The notes: generated by a model not told the origin, from the sequence alone. Positions 51,556 through 60,475 are shown, numbered from the stretch's first letter. The stretch: DNA of 64,000 nucleotides from Catenuloplanes niger (GCF_031458255.1 NZ_JAVDYC010000001.1:7984501-8048500), one strand, 5' to 3'. Translations and numbers: made by a program.

Positions 51556-53060
51556 CGCGATTCTCCAATGCCGCTCGTGGCCGGGGCCAGGGAAGGAGCG
51601 TCGCCGACGCGACGCAGGTAGCGTGCGACCCGGCGCGCGCCGACGAGGCTGCCCTCGGCGTACCAGAGCACGTCGGGGCCGAGGGCGTATCCGGAGCCGA
51701 TCTTCTCGTAGAACTCCGTGCCCCGGGCGCGGTAGTACGCGGCCAGCTGCGTGGTCGTCATCTGCGGCGCGGCCTCCGCGCCGGTCTCGAACCAGGCGGC
51801 CATGTTGTGCTGCACGTACTCCTCGACCGAAGCCTCGACCGTCCGGGTCTGGATCGGCTGGCGGACCGGGTTGAACATCGGGTCGATGGTGCCGGGCTTG
51901 CCCTGCAGCTCGTTGGCGACGTGCGTGGCCAGCAGCGGGGCGCAGTGGAACCCGTCCCGGTAGGTGCCGGTCATCAGGTAGAGCCCGGAGGTCGGGAGCC
52001 AGCCGATCATCGGGAAGCCGTCGAGCGTGACCGGCCGGTTGCCGCTGAGCCACTGCAGGACCTCGTGCCGCGCGATCTGCTCGTCCAGCTGCTGCATCGA
52101 GTACTGGGCGAGGTAGCGCACATCGGCGATCCAGGTGACGCTGGCGATGTCGTCGACCAGGCGGTTGGTGGCGCCGAGGTACTCCCGGCCGGGGCCGGCC
52201 GGCACGACGTGCAGGCCACAGGCGAAGCCGCGGTTCGGCGTGCGCACCACGCTGCGGAACGGCTCACCGGCGGTGCGCTTGGCGATCATCGCGAACCCGA
52301 GGCCCGGGAACGTCGGGATCAGCTCGGTCTCCTTGGCCACGGTCCGGACCAGGGCCTCGCTGCGCGCGCCGACCGCCACGACGACCTTGCCCGCCTCGAT
52401 GATGCTGCCGTCCTCGAGCTCGACCCCGGTGACGGCGTCGGCGTTACCGGTCAGCCGCCGCACGGTCTGGTCGAGCAGCGTCGCACCGGCCGCGTCGAGC
52501 CGGGTCTCCAGCGCGGCGAGCACGCCGCGCGCGTCGACCGCACCCTCGTCGTGCAGGTGAACGGCGCGCAGTGCGCGCGCGTCGGTCCGCGGCCGGAAGC
52601 CGGGGATGTCCGCCGGGTCGATCGGGGACCAGGGCTTGCCGTACTCGTCGAGCGCCTTGAGCATCGCCTCGAAGTTGACGGTGTCCAGCTCGGCGCCGAT
52701 GGCGTTGAGCACCACGTGCGTCTCGGTGGCGGTCTGCAGGGGGAACCCGGTCGAGGAGTGCTCCTCGAGCTTGCGCAGGACCTCGGGCCAGCGGCTGTGC
52801 GCCTGGACGCCGAGCTCGAACCGGGTGCGCGAGGCGTCCGTGCGAAGCGACTCGGAGGTCACCTCGCCGAAGCAGCCGAGCATCGCGCCGGCCGCGCGGC
52901 TCGCCCCCGCGTCACGGTGGCTGGGACCGACCACGACGACGGACCCGACCTTGCGTTCCACCAGTTCGTCGGCGAGAAACAGGCCGAGCGCGCCGTTGCC
53001 GACGATGACCACATCGGCCTGCTTCGGCGCTGCAGTGTTTCTGACACCAGGATGTTCCAT
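51552..53060 (-). CDS. FAD-dependent amine/amino acid oxidase (DAO family), first gene of operon
   Basis: The 502-residue flavoprotein has the N-terminal FAD site VVIVGNGALGLFLADEL (GxGxxG), VVGPSHRDAGASRAAGAMLG, and the second DAO block VVVAVGARSEALV. Late motifs are PVTLDGFPMIGWLP and LMTGTYRDGFHCAPLLA. This is the glycine-oxidase/sarcosine-oxidase type. Being coupled to a carrier protein gene, it may oxidise an aminoacyl-carrier intermediate to an imine or 2-oxo form. ATG 53060 has GGAGGA 7 bases upstream; the frame opens earlier at 53099 without one. Confidence 0.85.
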   Translation of the reverse strand: MEHPGVRNTAAPKQADVVIVGNGALGLFLADELVERKVGSVVVVGPSHRDAGASRAAGAMLGCFGEVTSESLRTDASRTRFELGVQAHSRWPEVLRKLEEHSSTGFPLQTATETHVVLNAIGAELDTVNFEAMLKALDEYGKPWSPIDPADIPGFRPRTDARALRAVHLHDEGAVDARGVLAALETRLDAAGATLLDQTVRRLTGNADAVTGVELEDGSIIEAGKVVVAVGARSEALVRTVAKETELIPTFPGLGFAMIAKRTAGEPFRSVVRTPNRGFACGLHVVPAGPGREYLGATNRLVDDIASVTWIADVRYLAQYSMQQLDEQIARHEVLQWLSGNRPVTLDGFPMIGWLPTSGLYLMTGTYRDGFHCAPLLATHVANELQGKPGTIDPMFNPVRQPIQTRTVEASVEEYVQHNMAAWFETGAEAAPQMTTTQLAAYYRARGTEFYEKIGSGYALGPDVLWYAEGSLVGARRVARYLRRVGDAPSLAPATSGIGESR

Positions 53061-53821
53061 CGAAATCCTCCGATAAACCGTAAAGCAGGCATGGAGCATT
53101 CACATCACCGAAGCTCTACCGTTTCGGCAATGGCTTTCACGGGTGCGGACTTTCACGGGAACGCGACGCGTCATTACGGCTCATTGCTGACCGGGCTTCT
53201 CGATATTTCCGCACAGAAATGGTCAAGAATGCCTGGGTGTGCGCATTTTCGGGCGCAATTAACCCATGAGCCGGACTGTGGCGGTCGGCTGCGCGATGTA
53301 TATGCTTGTCGGCTTGGCCGCGGCATGATCGCATGACCGGCAGGCGCGCCGGTGCGATCGTCAGCGGTGCTGAGGTGGGCGAAGTCGTCGCGCGCACAGC
53401 ACAATATGTGATCACTTAATAGTGATCACAGAGCGGCCCTGGAGGCCCCGTTTCCCCCGTTGCAAATCCCCCGTTCCGGGATGACTGCGAGCGCCGAGGC
53501 TCGCGGGCATCCTACGTCGATTCGTCACTCTCCGAACATCGATCGTCGACTAACGACTCTTGGAGTTTAGACGGGGCGCCTGCTGGGTGCAAGCAGTTAG
53601 GCGTTAAGAGATCGAACGAATTGGCCCGCAATAAGTTGACCTTTGTTTGGGGAGTCTTTTTGCAGGTCAGCATCGCTGTTTCGCATTGATCAACACATTG
53701 AATATTGATCAGGAACGGGGCGGCGGCGGGCAAGTTTGAGGATCATATGCAATTTGCAGAACGGCAATCGCGTGCCCGATGTCCGGCTTGCGGGGTTTGG
53801 TGAGGCCGGGGCGGACGACGA
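53061..53821 (-). promoter_or_regulatory. AT-richer leader/promoter region of the biosynthetic operon
   Basis: No credible gene is seen in these 761 bases. Short frames at 53137-53415 and 53512-53733 have no ribosome site or domain. The GC content falls visibly below the surroundings, especially from 53400 to 53760. The stretch holds a perfect inverted repeat (53407-53430) and two further attgatca copies at 53685-53692 and 53704-53711. It must contain the promoter of the operon beginning at 53060. Confidence 0.6.
53407..53430. promoter_or_regulatory. perfect inverted repeat, two GTGATCAC palindromes
   Basis: Exact 10-base arms tgtgatcact (53407-53416) and agtgatcaca (53421-53430) flank taat. 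Each arm contains the self-palindrome gtgatcac, 14 bases apart. This looks like an operator for a dimeric or tetrameric repressor, about 350 bases before the first gene of the operon. Confidence 0.6.
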
Positions 53822-53853
53822 CGCCGCCCGCCCCGGGGAGGGGGCGGGCGGCG
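53822..53853 (-). terminator. hairpin after the sugar permease gene
   Basis: Exact 13-base arms (53822-53834 and 53841-53853) with a 6-base loop, 23 bases past the minus-strand stop at 53876. It separates the sugar operon from the biosynthetic operon. Confidence 0.8.
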
Positions 53854-53875
53854 CGGGAACGCGGAGCGGCGGCGG

Positions 53876-54715
53876 TCAGCCCTTGACGCCGCCGGCGATG
53901 AGGTCGAGCTTCCAGTAGCGCTGGAGGAAGAGGAACAGCGCGAAGATCGGGATGATCGACAGCAGCGCGCCGGTGATGACGAGCGTGTAGAGCGCGGGCT
54001 GCGAGGCGCCGCGGTTGAGCAGGGAGTAGAGGCCGACGGTGAGCGGGAAGCGGTCGTCGTTGGCGAGCATGATGTACGGCAGCAGGAAGTTGTTCCAGAT
54101 GCCGATGAACTGCAGCAGGAACACGGTGACCAGGCCGGGCATCATGACCGGCAGGCCGATCGACCACAGCATGCGGAACTCGCCGGCGCCGTCGACGCGG
54201 CCGGCCTCGAGCATCTCGTCCGGGATCGACGCGGACGCGTAGACCTGGCAGAGGTAGATGCTGTACGGGCTGATCACGCTGGGCAGGATGACCGACCAGT
54301 ACGTGCCGACCAGCCCGGCGGACGACAGCAGCAGGTACTGCGGGATGGACAGGGTGATGCCGGGGACGAGCACGCCGGCCAGCAGCGAGCCGAGGATCAG
54401 TTTCTGGCCGCGGAACCGGTACTTCGCCATCGCGTACCCGCAGGTGGCGGAGATGATCACGGTGAGCAGCGCGCCGCCGCCGGCGTAGATGAGACTGTTG
54501 AGCGTCCACTTCCAGAACCGGCCGTCGCCGAACTCGTTCAGCGTGCGCACGTTCTCCATGAACCCGCCGTTGAAGCTGGGGAAGCCGGAGAACGTGGTGA
54601 ACAGCTCGCCCGGGCCCTTGGTGGAGGCGAAGACCAGCCAGACGACCGGCGCGATCGAGTAGAGCGCGCCGAGCAGCAGCAGGATCGTCGGGATGAGTTT
54701 GACGCGCCGATTCAC
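53876..54715 (-). CDS. sugar ABC transporter permease (MalG type)
   Basis: The 279-residue protein has six spans and the MalG-type EAA loop EMLEAGRVDGAGEFRMLWSIGLPVMMPGL, which contacts the ATPase. The first periplasmic segment is TKGPGELFTTFSGFPSFNGGF. The GTG at 54715 overlaps the upstream permease stop by 4 bases; the frame extends farther upstream but is antisense or shadow there. It forms the channel with the other permease for the sugar delivered by the binding protein. No ATPase gene lies in the operon, so a shared MsiK-type ATPase is likely. Confidence 0.9.
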   Translation of the reverse strand: MNRRVKLIPTILLLLGALYSIAPVVWLVFASTKGPGELFTTFSGFPSFNGGFMENVRTLNEFGDGRFWKWTLNSLIYAGGGALLTVIISATCGYAMAKYRFRGQKLILGSLLAGVLVPGITLSIPQYLLLSSAGLVGTYWSVILPSVISPYSIYLCQVYASASIPDEMLEAGRVDGAGEFRMLWSIGLPVMMPGLVTVFLLQFIGIWNNFLLPYIMLANDDRFPLTVGLYSLLNRGASQPALYTLVITGALLSIIPIFALFLFLQRYWKLDLIAGGVKG

Positions 54716-55626
54716 GACGACCTCCGGGCACGGAACCGGAACACGGCCAGGGCGGCCAGGGACAGCAGTACGGTGACCAGTGCCAGCAGGACGGACGTGG
54801 CCGCGCTCAGGTAGATGTCGTTCTCGATGAAGCCCTGCTGGTAGATCCGCATCAGCGGCACCCAGTCCGGCGTGATCGAGTTGGTCATCGACTTGACCGT
54901 GTTCGGCTCGCTGAAGACCTGCAGCATGCCGATCAGCGAGAACACCGACGTCATGATCAGGGCGGGGGCGAGCAGCGGAATCTTGATCTTCCAGGCGATC
55001 TGCCACTCGGACGCGCCGTCGATCTTCGCGGCCTCGTACACCTCGGCCGGCATCGCGCGCAGCGCGGTGTAGAGCACCACCATGTTGAAGCCGACCGAGC
55101 CCCAGATCGCGATGTTCGCGATCGAGAAGTAGATCGACACGTCGCCGAAGAAGTCCGGCGCCGGCAGCCCGGCCTCGGTGAAGATCCGGGTGATCGGGGA
55201 GACCGCGGGCAGGTACGTGAAGCCCCACAGCACGGACGCGATCACGCCCGGCACCGCGTACGGCAGGAAGATGGCGAGCCGGGAGAAGCTCTTCAGCCCG
55301 ACCTTGGGCACGTCCAGCATGAGCGCGAACGACAGGGCCAGGCCCATCGTCACCGGCACCATGATCACGCCGTACGCCAGCATGCGGACCAGCGCCTCGT
55401 ACATGGCCGAGTCGCCGATCGCGGAGAGGTAGTTCTCCAGCCCCACGAACACCTCGGTACGCACGCCGAAGCCCCGGCCGCGCACCCGCATCGCGTGCAG
55501 GCTCAGCCAGATCGCGTACCCGATGGGAATGAGGAAGAACGCTATGAACAGCAGGACGGCCGGCGCGGCCATCAGATAGGGCGCCGCACCGGGTCCCCGG
55601 CGTCGCCGCCTCGTGACAGTGGTCAT
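54712..55626 (-). CDS. sugar ABC transporter permease (MalF type)
   Basis: The 304-residue protein has an Arg-rich N-terminus (TRRRRRGPG), six spans and an EAA loop EVYEAAKIDGASEWQIAWKIKIPLLAPAL. It is the partner permease in the CUT1 family for oligosaccharides. It starts 61 bases after the binding-protein stop and overlaps the next permease. The sugar is probably a beta-galactoside given the GH42 gene upstream. Confidence 0.9.
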   Translation of the reverse strand: MTTVTRRRRRGPGAAPYLMAAPAVLLFIAFFLIPIGYAIWLSLHAMRVRGRGFGVRTEVFVGLENYLSAIGDSAMYEALVRMLAYGVIMVPVTMGLALSFALMLDVPKVGLKSFSRLAIFLPYAVPGVIASVLWGFTYLPAVSPITRIFTEAGLPAPDFFGDVSIYFSIANIAIWGSVGFNMVVLYTALRAMPAEVYEAAKIDGASEWQIAWKIKIPLLAPALIMTSVFSLIGMLQVFSEPNTVKSMTNSITPDWVPLMRIYQQGFIENDIYLSAATSVLLALVTVLLSLAALAVFRFRARRSS

Positions 55627-55687
55627 GTGTGTTTCCGTTCCGGCGGAGACGGCCCGCCGGTCACCAGGGACCGGCGGGCCGAGAAGA

Positions 55688-57004
55688 TCAAGCGACCTGG
55701 TAGCCCTGCTTCTTGAGGTCCTCGAGCGAGGTGTTCTGGACCTGGTCCGCGACCGCCGTGAAGTCGGTCTTGTTCTTGACCGCGGTCGGCAGCAGGTCCT
55801 CGAACGCGCCGTACGTGACGTTCGTGTTCGGACCCCAGCTGTCGAAGCCGCGCGCGGTCTTCGCGATCGCCGCCGCCGTCGTGTAGTAGTCCGGCTGCGC
55901 CGACATGATCGCCGGCGGCGCGCCCAGCACCTCGGCGGTCTGGCCGGCGGACGCCGCCGGGTACAGGCCGATCTTGGCGAGCGCGGCCAGTGCCTCCGGG
56001 TCGGAGTTCAGCCACTTCGCGAACTTCGCGGCCTGCGCCTTCTGCGTCGACGACGTGCTGACCGCGGTCGACGAGCCGCCCCAGAAGCCGGTGTACTGCT
56101 CGGACGCCGACCACTGCGGCATCGGCGCGGCCTTCCACTTGCCGGCCAGCCCCGGCGTGACACCGGTCAGCACGCCCGCGCCCCACACCGCGCTCGGCCA
56201 GGCGATGATCGTGCCGTCGCTCATCTGGCTGTTCCACTGCGGCGTGTACATCGGGTCGCCGAGCAGGTCGCCGGAGTTCACCAGCCCGCCCCAGAACGAG
56301 AGCATCTTCTTGGTGGCCTCGTCGTTGACCGCGACGGTCCAGGCGTCGTTCGAGTTGCTCCACCACTTCGAGCCGGCCTGCTGCGCGAAGCCGGCCAGCC
56401 AGCCCGCGTCGCCGGGGGAGAACGTGGTCAGGTACTTCTTCGGGTCCTTCTGCCGCACCGCCTTGGCCAGGACGCCGAACTCCTCCCAGGTCTTCGGCAC
56501 CGAGAAGCCCATCTCCGTGAAGATGTCCTCGCGGTAGAACAGCATCATCGGGCCGACGTCCTGCGGGATGCCGTAGGTGGCACCGCCGAACGACGTCAGG
56601 TTCCAGGTGCCCGCCGGGAACGCGCTCTTCGTCGTGTCGTCGATCGCGCTGGTCAGGTCCGCGAGCGCGTTGTTCGTGATCAGCGTGGGCAGCGCCTGGT
56701 ACTCGGCCTGCACCACGTCCGGCGCGTTGCCGGCCTTGACCGCGGTGAGGAACTTGGAGACCAGCTCGTCGCTCGCGGCCTGCCCGCTGAGCTGCACCTT
56801 CTGGGTCGGGTTCTTCGAGTTCCACAGGTCGACGACCTGCTGGATGTTCTCCGCCCAGGCCCAGAAGACCAGGTTGGCCGGGGCGTTCTCGTCGCCCTCG
56901 ATCGCCGGTGCGGCGCCGTTCTCGCCACCCTCGTCGTCGCCGGTGCCGCACGCGGCCAGCAGCATCGCGGCCGAGGAGGCGGCCAGCAGGGACCTTCTAC
57001 GCAT
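55688..57004 (-). CDS. sugar-binding lipoprotein of an ABC transporter
   Basis: The 438-residue protein has a lipoprotein signal (RRRSLLAASSAAMLLAAC, lipobox LAAC with Cys19) and the extracellular solute-binding fold of family 1: NLVFWAWAENIQQVVDLWN, APDVVQAEYQALP, TWEEFGVLAKAV and AGWLAGFAQQ. It captures an oligosaccharide at the cell surface for the two permeases downstream. GGAG lies before ATG 57004. Confidence 0.92.
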   Translation of the reverse strand: MRRRSLLAASSAAMLLAACGTGDDEGGENGAAPAIEGDENAPANLVFWAWAENIQQVVDLWNSKNPTQKVQLSGQAASDELVSKFLTAVKAGNAPDVVQAEYQALPTLITNNALADLTSAIDDTTKSAFPAGTWNLTSFGGATYGIPQDVGPMMLFYREDIFTEMGFSVPKTWEEFGVLAKAVRQKDPKKYLTTFSPGDAGWLAGFAQQAGSKWWSNSNDAWTVAVNDEATKKMLSFWGGLVNSGDLLGDPMYTPQWNSQMSDGTIIAWPSAVWGAGVLTGVTPGLAGKWKAAPMPQWSASEQYTGFWGGSSTAVSTSSTQKAQAAKFAKWLNSDPEALAALAKIGLYPAASAGQTAEVLGAPPAIMSAQPDYYTTAAAIAKTARGFDSWGPNTNVTYGAFEDLLPTAVKNKTDFTAVADQVQNTSLEDLKKQGYQVA

Positions 57005-57040
57005 GATGTTCTCCGCTTTCGCAGGTTTTACCAGGGTTGT

Positions 57041-59071
57041 TCATCGGGTGGCCGGTGCGGTGGTGCCCGTACCGGCGTGCTGCCGCAGGATCGCGACACC
57101 ACGAGGGGCGAGCGTCGCCCCGTTGTGCATCGGGGCGCCGGTGAGCACGTCCACGGCGTCCCCCTCGAAGGGCACGGAGACGGTGCCGTCCCCGTGGTTG
57201 AGCACCCAGAGCAGATCGCCGCGGCGCACCGCCTCGACCCCCTCGGGAAGGTCCATTCCGGACACTCCGGCGTCCGCGAGGAACCTCTCGGTGAGCTCCG
57301 ACAGGCCGGCCGCGTCCGGGAGAGTGCCGACGTACCAGGCGACGCCGGCGCCGAACTCGTGCCGGGTGACGGCCGGCCCGCCGTCGTCGAACACGGCGAT
57401 CACGTCGGCGCCGTCGCTACGCAGACTCTCGGTCCAGTCCCGGGCCGTGAAACCGGACCCTGTGAAACCGGTTTCATCGCGCCACGAGCAGTGCACGGGC
57501 TGATCGACCGGGTGCCACGCCTCGCCGGAGACGCCGAGCACCTCGCGCAGCGGCGCCGGGAACCGTCCGGTGTGGAGGTGGCCACGCGGGTCCGCGATGC
57601 CGGAGAACGGCCCGACCACGAGCACGCCGCCGGCCCGCACGTGTTCCGTCAGTGCCGCGGCGTCCGCCTCGCTGATCAAGAACAGATCAGGGGCGATGAC
57701 CAGGGGGTACGGGGAGAGCTCCGACGACGGCCGCGCGAGGTCCACGGTCACGCCCCGCTGCCAGAGCGGGTGATAGTAGTCGGTCAGCTGCTCGATCACG
57801 GACAGTCGGTCGCTGGGCCGGGCCCGCTCCTCCGCCGCCCACCAGCTGTGCCAGTCGTGCAACATCGCGACCTGCGCGCTCACGACCGTACCCGCGACGT
57901 CCTTGAGCCCTTGAAGTTCCTGACCGTGGGCGCGCACCTCGGCGTGGGCGGCCGTGTCCGGGCCCGCCAGCGGCAGCATCGCGGAGTGGAAGCGCTCCGC
58001 GCCGAACGCGGACTGCCGCCACTGGAAGTAGCAGGACCCGTCCGCGCCGCGCGCCACCGCCTGCAGCGACTCCAGCCGCAGCTGCCCGGCCGGCTTCGGC
58101 AGGTTGTGCGGCCGCCAGTTGACCGCGCCGGTGGACTGCTCCATCAGCATCCACGGCCGGCCGCCGGCCAGCGAGCGCATCAGGTCGTGGGTGAGCGCGG
58201 CGCGGACCGGGAAGCGCGGGTCGGCCAGGTCCGGGTACCAGTCGTTGGAGATCACATCCTGCTCCGGTGCCCAGGACCAGTAGTCGACCGGCTTGAAGAA
58301 CCCCATGTAGTTCGTGGTGACCGGGATGCCGGGGGAGTGCGCGCGGAGCACGTCCCGCTCGGCCGTGAACTGCTCCAGCAGCGCGTCCGAGCAGAACCGG
58401 GCCCAGTCCAGCTTCTGCGACGGGTTGATGATGTACGGCGCGGTGCGCGGCGGGATGATCTCGGCCCAGTCGGAGTAGTGCTGCGACCAGAACGTGGTGC
58501 CCCAGGCCTCGTTGAGCGCGGCCAGGTCGCCGTACTTCGCGGTCAGCCAGCGCCGGAAGTTCGCCGCGGTCAGGTCGCAGTGGCAGACCTGACCGTACTC
58601 GTTGCCGACGTGCCACATGACGACGGCCGGGTGGCCGGCGTACCGCTCCGCCAGCGCGGTCGTGATTTCCAATGATTTTTCGCGATACACCGGCGACGAC
58701 GGGCACCACTGGTTGCGCGCGCCGTAGTGCAGGACCGTCCCGTTCTCGTCCACCGGCAGCGTCTCCGGCCAGCGGTGCCCCATCCACGGCGGCGGCGACG
58801 CGGTCGGCGTGGCCAGGTCGACCGCCACCCCGGCGCCGTGCATCAGGTCCAGCACCCGGTCCAGCCAGGCGAAGTCGCGCTCACCCGGCGACGGCTCCAG
58901 CCGCCCCCAGCTGAACACGCCCACGGTGACCAGGTTGACGCCGGCCGCCCGCATCAGCGCCGCGTCCTCCTCCCACACGTGCTCCGGCCACTGCTCCGGG
59001 TTGTAGTCACCGCCGAAGAGCAGGCCGCGGCCTCGGGTCACGGTGTGCAGGCCGGGTCGGTCCGCGCTCAC
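57041..59071 (-). CDS. GH42 beta-galactosidase
   Basis: The 676-residue enzyme has GH42 signatures: FGGDYNPEQWP at the start, FSWGRLEPSPGERDF, MWHVGNEYGQVCHCDLTAANFRRWL (acid/base Glu in GNEYG and the family's Cys pair) and the nucleophile region PWMLMEQSTGAVNWRPHN. A C-terminal A/B trimerisation and beta domain follows. It has no signal peptide, so it cleaves imported galactosides in the cytoplasm. Start overlaps the LacI stop by 4 bases. A LacI-like palindrome lies inside its coding region (57462-57475). Confidence 0.93.
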   Translation of the reverse strand: MSADRPGLHTVTRGRGLLFGGDYNPEQWPEHVWEEDAALMRAAGVNLVTVGVFSWGRLEPSPGERDFAWLDRVLDLMHGAGVAVDLATPTASPPPWMGHRWPETLPVDENGTVLHYGARNQWCPSSPVYREKSLEITTALAERYAGHPAVVMWHVGNEYGQVCHCDLTAANFRRWLTAKYGDLAALNEAWGTTFWSQHYSDWAEIIPPRTAPYIINPSQKLDWARFCSDALLEQFTAERDVLRAHSPGIPVTTNYMGFFKPVDYWSWAPEQDVISNDWYPDLADPRFPVRAALTHDLMRSLAGGRPWMLMEQSTGAVNWRPHNLPKPAGQLRLESLQAVARGADGSCYFQWRQSAFGAERFHSAMLPLAGPDTAAHAEVRAHGQELQGLKDVAGTVVSAQVAMLHDWHSWWAAEERARPSDRLSVIEQLTDYYHPLWQRGVTVDLARPSSELSPYPLVIAPDLFLISEADAAALTEHVRAGGVLVVGPFSGIADPRGHLHTGRFPAPLREVLGVSGEAWHPVDQPVHCSWRDETGFTGSGFTARDWTESLRSDGADVIAVFDDGGPAVTRHEFGAGVAWYVGTLPDAAGLSELTERFLADAGVSGMDLPEGVEAVRRGDLLWVLNHGDGTVSVPFEGDAVDVLTGAPMHNGATLAPRGVAILRQHAGTGTTAPATR
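57462..57475. promoter_or_regulatory. LacI-type palindrome inside the GH42 gene
   Basis: The exact 14-base palindrome tgaaaccggtttca has the CG centre and flanking A/T runs of LacI-family operators. It lies within coding sequence, so it could be an intragenic auxiliary operator or a coincidence. Confidence 0.35.
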
Positions 59072-60111
59072 GCTCGTACCTCCTTGTGGTCTTCCCGCGG
59101 TGCGGCGGAACTGTCACCGATCACCAGGCGGCAGGGCACCAGTTCACCGCCGGGCGGCGGGCCCGCGGTGTCGTCCGCGAGCTGCTCGATCAACATCTGC
59201 GCGCCGCGCCGGCCGAGCTCCAGGCTGGGCGGCTCCAGTGTGGTCAGTCGCGGCCGGAACATGGACGCCACCTGCGCGGACGTCAGGACCATCACGACCG
59301 TCAGATCCCCGGGTACGTGCAGGCCGCGCTCCTCCGCCGCCGCCAGCACGCCGACGGCCGCCTGGTCGGAGAAGACCGCCACGGCCGTGACCTCGGGGTG
59401 CGTGGCCAGCAGCCCGTCCAGCGCGGCCCGGCCCTGCTCCGCGGTGTCCGCGTCGAAGCCGTCGGCGTAGCTCATCCCGGCCTCCTTCGCGGCGGCCGCG
59501 ATCTCCTCACCGATCCGGACGACCGGTCCGTAGTCCCCGGTGTAGGCGTCCCGGGTGTGGTTGATGAACGCCATCGTGCGGTGGCCGAGCCCGGTCAGGT
59601 GCTCCACCACGTCCGCGCCGAGCCGGCCGAAGTCGATGTCCGCGAACCACAGCCGCTCCGGGTGCCGGGTGCGGCCGATCAGCGCGAACGGCACGTTCTC
59701 GCCGGTCAGCAGCGCGACCCGCTCGTCGTCCAGCCGGACCTCCATCAGCAGCACGCCGTCGAGCAGGCCGGTGCCGGTCAGGTAGCGCAACTCGTCCAGC
59801 GGATCCGCGTTCTCCGGGGAGAGCAGCAGGTGGTAGCCCAGCTCGCTGGCGGCCGCGGCCGCACCGGTCGCGAACTGCATCTCGGTCAGGCCGAACCCAC
59901 CGGCCGGTGCCGGGTAGTGCAGCGCCAGGATCCGGGTCCGCTTCGAGACCAGGCCGCGGGCCAGCACGTTCGGCCGGTACCCGAGCTCGGCGGCCGCGGC
60001 CAGGATCCGGCGCTTCGTCTCGGCCGCGACCGGGCGCGTGCCGTTCAGCGCAGCGGACGCGGTGGAGACCGCGACATTCGCCCGCGTGGCTACGTCCCGT
60101 AGCGAACCCAT
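59068..60111 (-). CDS. LacI-family transcriptional regulator of the sugar operon
   Basis: The 347-residue repressor has the LacI HTH and hinge (LRDVATRANVAVSTASAALNG, TKRRILAAAAELGYRPNVLARGL) and a periplasmic-binding-type effector domain (RTRHPERLWFADIDFGRLGADVVEHLTGLGHR). It is the first gene of the galactoside operon and is translationally coupled to the GH42 gene. A perfect LacI-type operator at 60143-60154, just before its start, points to autoregulation. Confidence 0.93.
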   Translation of the reverse strand: MGSLRDVATRANVAVSTASAALNGTRPVAAETKRRILAAAAELGYRPNVLARGLVSKRTRILALHYPAPAGGFGLTEMQFATGAAAAASELGYHLLLSPENADPLDELRYLTGTGLLDGVLLMEVRLDDERVALLTGENVPFALIGRTRHPERLWFADIDFGRLGADVVEHLTGLGHRTMAFINHTRDAYTGDYGPVVRIGEEIAAAAKEAGMSYADGFDADTAEQGRAALDGLLATHPEVTAVAVFSDQAAVGVLAAAEERGLHVPGDLTVVMVLTSAQVASMFRPRLTTLEPPSLELGRRGAQMLIEQLADDTAGPPPGGELVPCRLVIGDSSAAPREDHKEVRA

Positions 60112-60475
60112 GCGCCACCGATCCTCGTCGTCCGTTGGCCGTCGAAACGTTTCGCAAAAGCTAGGCCTGTGACTCTGAACATGTCAATGGCGTTACGTGA
60201 ACAATTCTGCGGGCCGAACGGTGATCATTTCGCGACGGTGGGTAATCGGGTCCGGCGCCGTCGTCTACTGTGGAACTCCCGCGCCGGGGAGGGCCGACCC
60301 GTGACCTCACCGATCGACCGGGCCGTCTCGGACTCCGTCCGGCTCCGGAACCACCGGCTCGGCGGCACCGGCGGCGCCGGTGCGAGCGTCGACCGGGAGT
60401 TTGAGTCGGTGCACGGCCGCCGGTCGACATCGTGATGCGGGCCGGCTCAACTGTCGCTTCGAGCGGTCGTAGCTG
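60112..60475. other. intergenic region upstream of the LacI gene
   Basis: It contains the LacI-type operator and probably the operon promoter near its left end. A GTG at 60301 with GGAGGG 8 bases upstream opens a 44-codon frame on the plus strand, but it has no recognisable motif and I do not call it. Nothing else is seen. Confidence 0.4.
60143..60154. promoter_or_regulatory. LacI-family operator
   Basis: The exact palindrome cgaaacgtttcg, 32 bases before the LacI ATG, is a typical LacI-family site with CG at its centre. It should control the five-gene galactoside operon. Confidence 0.8.

Noticed and set aside
53137-53415. Small minus-strand frame of 92 codons upstream of the biosynthetic operon
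   Set aside because: It has no ribosome site or motif, its codon use is unlike neighbours, and it overlaps the inverted repeat.
53407-53430. CRP-type site because of TGTGA...TCACA
   Set aside because: The outer half-sites are 14 bases apart, not six, and the inner sequence forms two complete GTGATCAC palindromes, so a different regulator is more likely.
60301-60435. 44-codon plus-strand frame with a good GGAGGG site
   Set aside because: The peptide has no motif and the frame lies in a probable promoter region; coding cannot be supported without homologues.
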